A stretch of 44,374 nt of DNA from Chloroflexi bacterium 54-19. GTDB taxonomy: Bacteria; Chloroflexota; Chloroflexia; Chloroheliales; Chloroheliaceae. Each line of letters begins with the position of its first letter. The stretch's first letter is position 1. Positions 41,453-44,374 of this stretch are shown one piece after another. The notes below the pieces were generated by a model, which searched no databases, had not been told where the DNA came from, and was given only the letters and a program-made list of their open reading frames with translations. A program made the translations under genes and the position numbers. Location of the stretch: positions 149,921-194,294 of the forward strand of contig MKTJ01000036.1 in NCBI GenBank assembly GCA_001898225.1, read 5' to 3'.

Positions 41453-42300
41453 ATGCCCTGCCCTATGTGCTGACCTTCCTGGTTGGTTTGTGCGCCGGGT
41501 GGGTTACGAACGTCCTTGCCGAGCGCTTCCCGGTAGTCGAAAAACCACTTTTTGGCCCCTTGCGTTGTGTCCGAAGCGGTGAAAGACTGGGTCTACTTGA
41601 TTACCTACCGGTTTTGGGATATGTATTACAAAGGGGCAAGTGCCGCCACTGCGGGAAAACCCTACCCTGGCGCTTTCCCCTGGTCGAAATCCTCCTGGCC
41701 CTGGCCTTTACCTTCGCCTGGGCCAACTACGAAACCCAGCCATTTTACATTTATCTCATCAACGCCTTTTATATCTTTTTACTGGCAGTTATCGCCCTGA
41801 TTGATTGGCGTTACCGCCTGATTTACCCGGTGATGATCTGGGGTGGGGTTATCGTTGGATTTATCGTGGGCCTGGTGAGTGGGCCGCACCCGGACAACCT
41901 TCTACCGGATGGGATTATCAGTGTCCTCCTGGGGGTCGGGCTGGGGGGCGGGATGTTCTACCTGATTTACCTGGTAGCCCTGGCAATCTACCGGAAACGG
42001 GCGCTCGGCTTTGGCGATGTGCTGCTGGCAATCCTTATCGGGGTAATCCTGGGCTTTCCGAGAGCAATCTCCGGCCTGTTCCTGGGGGCGGTCCTGGGTG
42101 GAGTGGTCGCCATTGGATTCTACTTCTTCGGGCGAAAACGCTGGCGCGACTTCATCCCCTACGGTACAACCCTCTGTATTGGGGTAATTTTAATTATTAT
42201 CTGGGGCGAGGCTATCTGGTCCTGGGGTCCGTTCGGCCTGATAACCGGCCTGTTACAACTTTTCTTCCTCGTTATCCTCAAAGTCGTTTTTAACCAGTAA
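41449..42300 (+). CDS. pilD: Prepilin peptidase (type IV, A24 family)
   Basis: 283 residues with about seven membrane helices. TTG start overlaps the aroE stop, and AAGGGA lies 8 nt upstream. The catalytic aspartates are D119 (ALIDWRYRLIY) and D190 (GFGDVLLA). The N-terminal cytoplasmic zinc loop keeps only three of four cysteines (C40, C65, C68; the fourth position reads Ser43). It cleaves and may N-methylate type IV pilin-like leaders at the membrane. No pilin or assembly gene is in the window. Expected to be translationally coupled to aroE. Confidence 0.9.
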   Translation: MNALPYVLTFLVGLCAGWVTNVLAERFPVVEKPLFGPLRCVRSGERLGLLDYLPVLGYVLQRGKCRHCGKTLPWRFPLVEILLALAFTFAWANYETQPFYIYLINAFYIFLLAVIALIDWRYRLIYPVMIWGGVIVGFIVGLVSGPHPDNLLPDGIISVLLGVGLGGGMFYLIYLVALAIYRKRALGFGDVLLAILIGVILGFPRAISGLFLGAVLGGVVAIGFYFFGRKRWRDFIPYGTTLCIGVILIIIWGEAIWSWGPFGLITGLLQLFFLVILKVVFNQ

Positions 42301-42438
42301 GGACGCAACCTTAACTTTCACTCAAATTGTGCAAAATAATACTCCCCTAGTAATAACTTAGTTAACCAAAAATCACCGCAAATCCTTAATTTAGACCTAA
42401 CTTATTTCCAAAAAATAGGCAGGAAATAACTATTCGTG

Positions 42439-42471
42439 TGCTACAATATTTGTACAAACTTGGTACAAACT
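42439..42471 (+). promoter_or_regulatory. Promoter with overlapping palindrome and direct repeat
   Basis: TGCTACAAT (42439-42447) is an extended -10. The predicted start falls inside the perfect palindrome TTTGTACAAA (42449-42458). The 9-mer GTACAAACT occurs twice (42452-42460 and 42463-42471), 11 bp apart. This arrangement suggests a repressor site over the start of the GYD gene. Confidence 0.5.
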
Positions 42472-42495
42472 ATCAACAAATCAAAAGGAGTTTTT

Positions 42496-42828
42496 ATGGC
42501 CCTCTATTTATTTCAGGCCAGTTTCACCAATACCGCCCTTACAGCCATGGTAAAGGCCCCCCAGGACCGTCCCGCTGTCTTTAGCAAACTTCTCGAAAAA
42601 CTTGGGGGTAAGTTGCACAGTTTTTATTATGCTTTTGGTGGTAGCGATGTGGTCGTTATTTTTGAGATGCCCAACGAAACCGATGCCCTGACTGCGATTA
42701 TGGCTGTAGGGGCTGCCGGACACCTGACAAATCTACGTACCACTCAGCTATTCACCAGCGAAGATACCATGGCGGCAATGGCAAAAGCCGGGAGCATGAT
42801 TGTACCCGCGCCAAACAATCCTTCTTAA
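42496..42828 (+). CDS. GYD-domain protein
   Basis: 110 residues. ATG 42496 has AAAAGGAG 5 nt upstream; a longer frame from 42436 would run through the promoter region. The fold is that of GYD proteins: LYLFQASFTNTALTAMVKAP, LGGKLHSFYYAFGGSDVVVI and FEMPNETDALTAIMAV. GYD proteins are small ferredoxin-like alpha/beta proteins common in soil bacteria, with no settled role. It has its own promoter and terminator. Confidence 0.82.
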   Translation: MALYLFQASFTNTALTAMVKAPQDRPAVFSKLLEKLGGKLHSFYYAFGGSDVVVIFEMPNETDALTAIMAVGAAGHLTNLRTTQLFTSEDTMAAMAKAGSMIVPAPNNPS

Positions 42829-42844
42829 TCCATCCAACCTAGGT

Positions 42845-42886
42845 GAGGCGGAATTTGTAATAGAAGAGTCCGCCTCTTTTTTTTTT
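42845..42886 (+). terminator. Intrinsic terminator after the GYD gene
   Basis: GAGGCGGA (42845-42852) pairs with TCCGCCTC (42869-42876), followed by ten T's. A strong terminator. Confidence 0.9.
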
Positions 42887-42948
42887 GAAAATTTCGAAAA
42901 GTTAGAGTTGAGGTCTTGCACAGCATGAAATTCGAGGCTTCAATATAT

Positions 42949-42954
42949 TATAAT
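42949..42954 (+). promoter_or_regulatory. -10 box before the DUF4180 gene
   Basis: A perfect TATAAT with no convincing -35 box upstream. Start near 42961. Confidence 0.4.
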
Positions 42955-42968
42955 GGGGCCGGAAATCC

Positions 42969-42982
42969 CTAAACACTAAATG
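42969..42982. repeat. Two heptamers of the repeat family (element D)
   Basis: CTAAACA followed by CTAAATG, units also seen in elements A and B. A weak partner, GTTAGAG, lies near 42901. Too short to call alone, but in phase and in the same setting (5' side of a gene). Confidence 0.4.
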
Positions 42983-43015
42983 AACATCCTTAACTGTGCA
43001 AAAAGTAAGAATTTT

Positions 43016-43378
43016 ATGGCTGATACAGTTACTATCCTTGAAAATATTATCGTCATGGTCTGCGACCCGGAAGGGCCAAAAATAAAAAGCGAAAGCGATG
43101 CCGCCGACCTGATGGGCGAAATGCTGGGGTCCGGGGCGGAATGGATTGTCATTCCGGTGGTGCGTTTAACCGAAGATTTCTTTGAGTTAAAAACCGGGGT
43201 AGCGGGACACCTGGTCCAAAAGTTCGTGACCTACAAGCGCAAACTGGCGGTCCTGGGCGACGTTTCTCAATTCACTTCGACAAGCCGGTCCTTCCGCGAC
43301 TTTGTCTACGAAACAAACAAGGGCCAGCAAATCTGGTTTTTGCCGGACATGGAAGAGTTCGCCAGGCGGCTAAAATAA
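43016..43378 (+). CDS. DUF4180 family protein
   Basis: 120 residues from ATG 43016. An ATG at 42980 would add 12 residues but lies within a repeat unit, and the family alignment starts near MADTVTILE. Family markers: SESDAADLMGEMLGSGAEW, FFELKTGVAGHLVQKFVTYK and the strong end FRDFVYETNKGQQIWFLPD. DUF4180 proteins are small cytoplasmic proteins, sometimes near regulators; function unknown. No ribosome site is evident. Confidence 0.8.
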   Translation: MADTVTILENIIVMVCDPEGPKIKSESDAADLMGEMLGSGAEWIVIPVVRLTEDFFELKTGVAGHLVQKFVTYKRKLAVLGDVSQFTSTSRSFRDFVYETNKGQQIWFLPDMEEFARRLK

Positions 43379-43381
43379 TTA

Positions 43382-44374
43382 TTAAGCTTTTGGCTGGGTG
43401 CTATGCAGACAGGCAGCGACCAGTTCGCGGACTTCAGTCAGAAGATTTTCCCTGGAATAAGCCCCTTTTTGCAAAATCTTCTCGACCGACCCGTTCAAAA
43501 GCGCCCGGTCTTCGGCGGTTATATCCTTGGCGGTCACCACCACCACCGGGATGTCGCGCCATTCCACCCTCTTGCGCAACTCGGAGACAAACCCGAAGCC
43601 GTCCATCTCCGGCATCATCAAATCGAGTAAGACCAGGCCGGGCCGCTTTTCCTGGACTCTTTCCAGGCCCACCCGCCCGTTTTCAGCCTCTTTGACAGTC
43701 CAGCCTTCCTTTTCCAGCATACGCCGCAACATCTCGCGAGTGGTCGGATCATCCTCGACCAGCAATACCGAAGCCAGTGCCGGGACCGGCAGGTGCTTTT
43801 TCAATATAGTCAGCAGCCTTTCCCGGTCAATCGGTTTGGTCATATAGTCGGCGGCCCCCAGGGCGTAACCCATCTTTTTATCATCCACGATGGTCAACAT
43901 GATAACTGGAATATCTATTAAAACCGGGTCAGATTTCAACTGGACCAGGACAGCCCAGCCATCCATTCCCGGCATCATCACATCGAGGATAATAACCTGG
44001 GGCCGTACCTCACGGATAAGTTGCAAACCCTCCAGGCCGCTTAAAGCGTTTTTGACGCGCAAACCTTCCCTGGTAAGGGTCCGGGTCAACAGTTCGCAGA
44101 CCTGCGGGTCGTCGTCTACCACAACTACCAGGCCATTTTGGCCCAGTTCTTCGACGGGAACCTCGGTAGGGGGTTTAGTGTCGAGGGTTTCCTCGACCGG
44201 GTAGGCCGGGAGGCGGACAATAAAGGTCGCGCCCTGCCCAGGTTTGCTTTCGGCATCAATCGTACCGCCCATCATCTCACAAAAACGGCGGGTAATCGCC
44301 AGGCCCAGGCCGGTGCCGCCATATTTGCGGGTCGTGGAAGGGTCAGCCTGGGTAAAAGCCTGGAACAACCGGCT
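43382..44374 (-). CDS. Hybrid histidine kinase, 3' part (HATPase end plus two receivers)
   Basis: Runs in from the right edge. The upstream end reads [18 protein letters not shown] and [19 protein letters not shown], the F and G2 boxes of the ATPase domain; the frame stays open to the last base, so the kinase core lies beyond the window. Two receivers follow: the first with [12 protein letters not shown], the second with [12 protein letters not shown], both with the phospho-Asp. Same overall plan as the kinase at 10694-13831. It converges with the DUF4180 gene at a gap of only 3 bp. Confidence 0.92.
   Translation of the reverse strand, partial: SRLFQAFTQADPSTTRKYGGTGLGLAITRRFCEMMGGTIDAESKPGQGATFIVRLPAYPVEETLDTKPPTEVPVEELGQNGLVVVVDDDPQVCELLTRTLTREGLRVKNALSGLEGLQLIREVRPQVIILDVMMPGMDGWAVLVQLKSDPVLIDIPVIMLTIVDDKKMGYALGAADYMTKPIDRERLLTILKKHLPVPALASVLLVEDDPTTREMLRRMLEKEGWTVKEAENGRVGLERVQEKRPGLVLLDLMMPEMDGFGFVSELRKRVEWRDIPVVVVTAKDITAEDRALLNGSVEKILQKGAYSRENLLTEVRELVAACLHSTQPKA

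Noticed and set aside
42496..42828. PII-like cyclic-di-AMP receptor
   Set aside because: The sequence fits the GYD family better, with FEMPNETDA and the short 110-residue length; receptor motifs are missing.

Overview
The window looks like a piece of the chromosome of a member of the Chloroflexota. The basis is the mix of gene families rather than a marker gene: a secreted propeller protein with LGFP-like C-terminal repeats, a bPH2-SHOCT membrane protein, lone HEAT and TPR proteins, CHASE3-HAMP-GAF hybrid kinases, a short archaeal/eukaryote-type prolyl-tRNA synthetase and many TTG/GTG starts. No phage, IS element, CRISPR array, rRNA or tRNA was found. About 40 protein genes are packed on both strands, and most are housekeeping genes.

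Layout. 1-1431 (minus): the 5' part of a class III CoA-transferase and a TPR protein, joined by an ATGA overlap. 1441-1975: a heptamer-repeat element, then a strong promoter and a 190-nt structured RNA ending in a terminator, which I read as a probable 6S RNA. 1975-8046: holA, a HEAT-repeat protein and a cupin on plus, facing a methyltransferase, purine nucleoside phosphorylase, bPH2-SHOCT protein and recO on minus. 8247-13831: a secreted propeller protein ends at a bidirectional terminator against a response regulator and a large hybrid kinase. 14421-20961: GH38 alpha-mannosidase, an M29-like protein and two lipoproteins, one of them an ABC sugar-binding protein, which suggests glycan use. 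20999-24324: selA, a hemerythrin-like protein and an NrtR-type Nudix regulator.

24491-30645: proS, a four-domain S1 protein, a short cytochrome P450 and a CPD photolyase. 30722-35860 (minus): a methyltransferase, a Uma2 nuclease-fold protein, rimI, tsaB-tsaE (t6A37 synthesis), a tiny zinc-finger membrane protein and a GT4 glycosyltransferase. 36179-42300: NDH-2, a glucose-dehydrogenase-like SDR, an ECF sigma factor (minus), then mltG-aroE-prepilin peptidase. 42496-44374: a GYD-domain protein, a DUF4180 protein and the 3' part of a second hybrid kinase.

The most unusual signal is not a gene. Three intergenic regions (1513-1689, 25961-26064, 39077-39294) carry tandem degenerate 7-bp repeats arranged as two inverted arms around a spacer of about 40-125 bp. 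They share specific heptamers (CTGACCT, CTGCCTT, CTGCCCT, CTGACTA or CTAAACA), and in all three the CT-rich right arm ends within 0-4 bp of a sigma70-type promoter reading rightward. A fourth, minimal copy lies at 42969-42982. Other points worth a look are the 6S-like RNA, an M29-like protein that has lost nearly all the family's metal ligands, two probable leaderless promoters (holA, recO), a hemerythrin with a His-to-Gln ligand change and a P450 lacking its N-terminal region.
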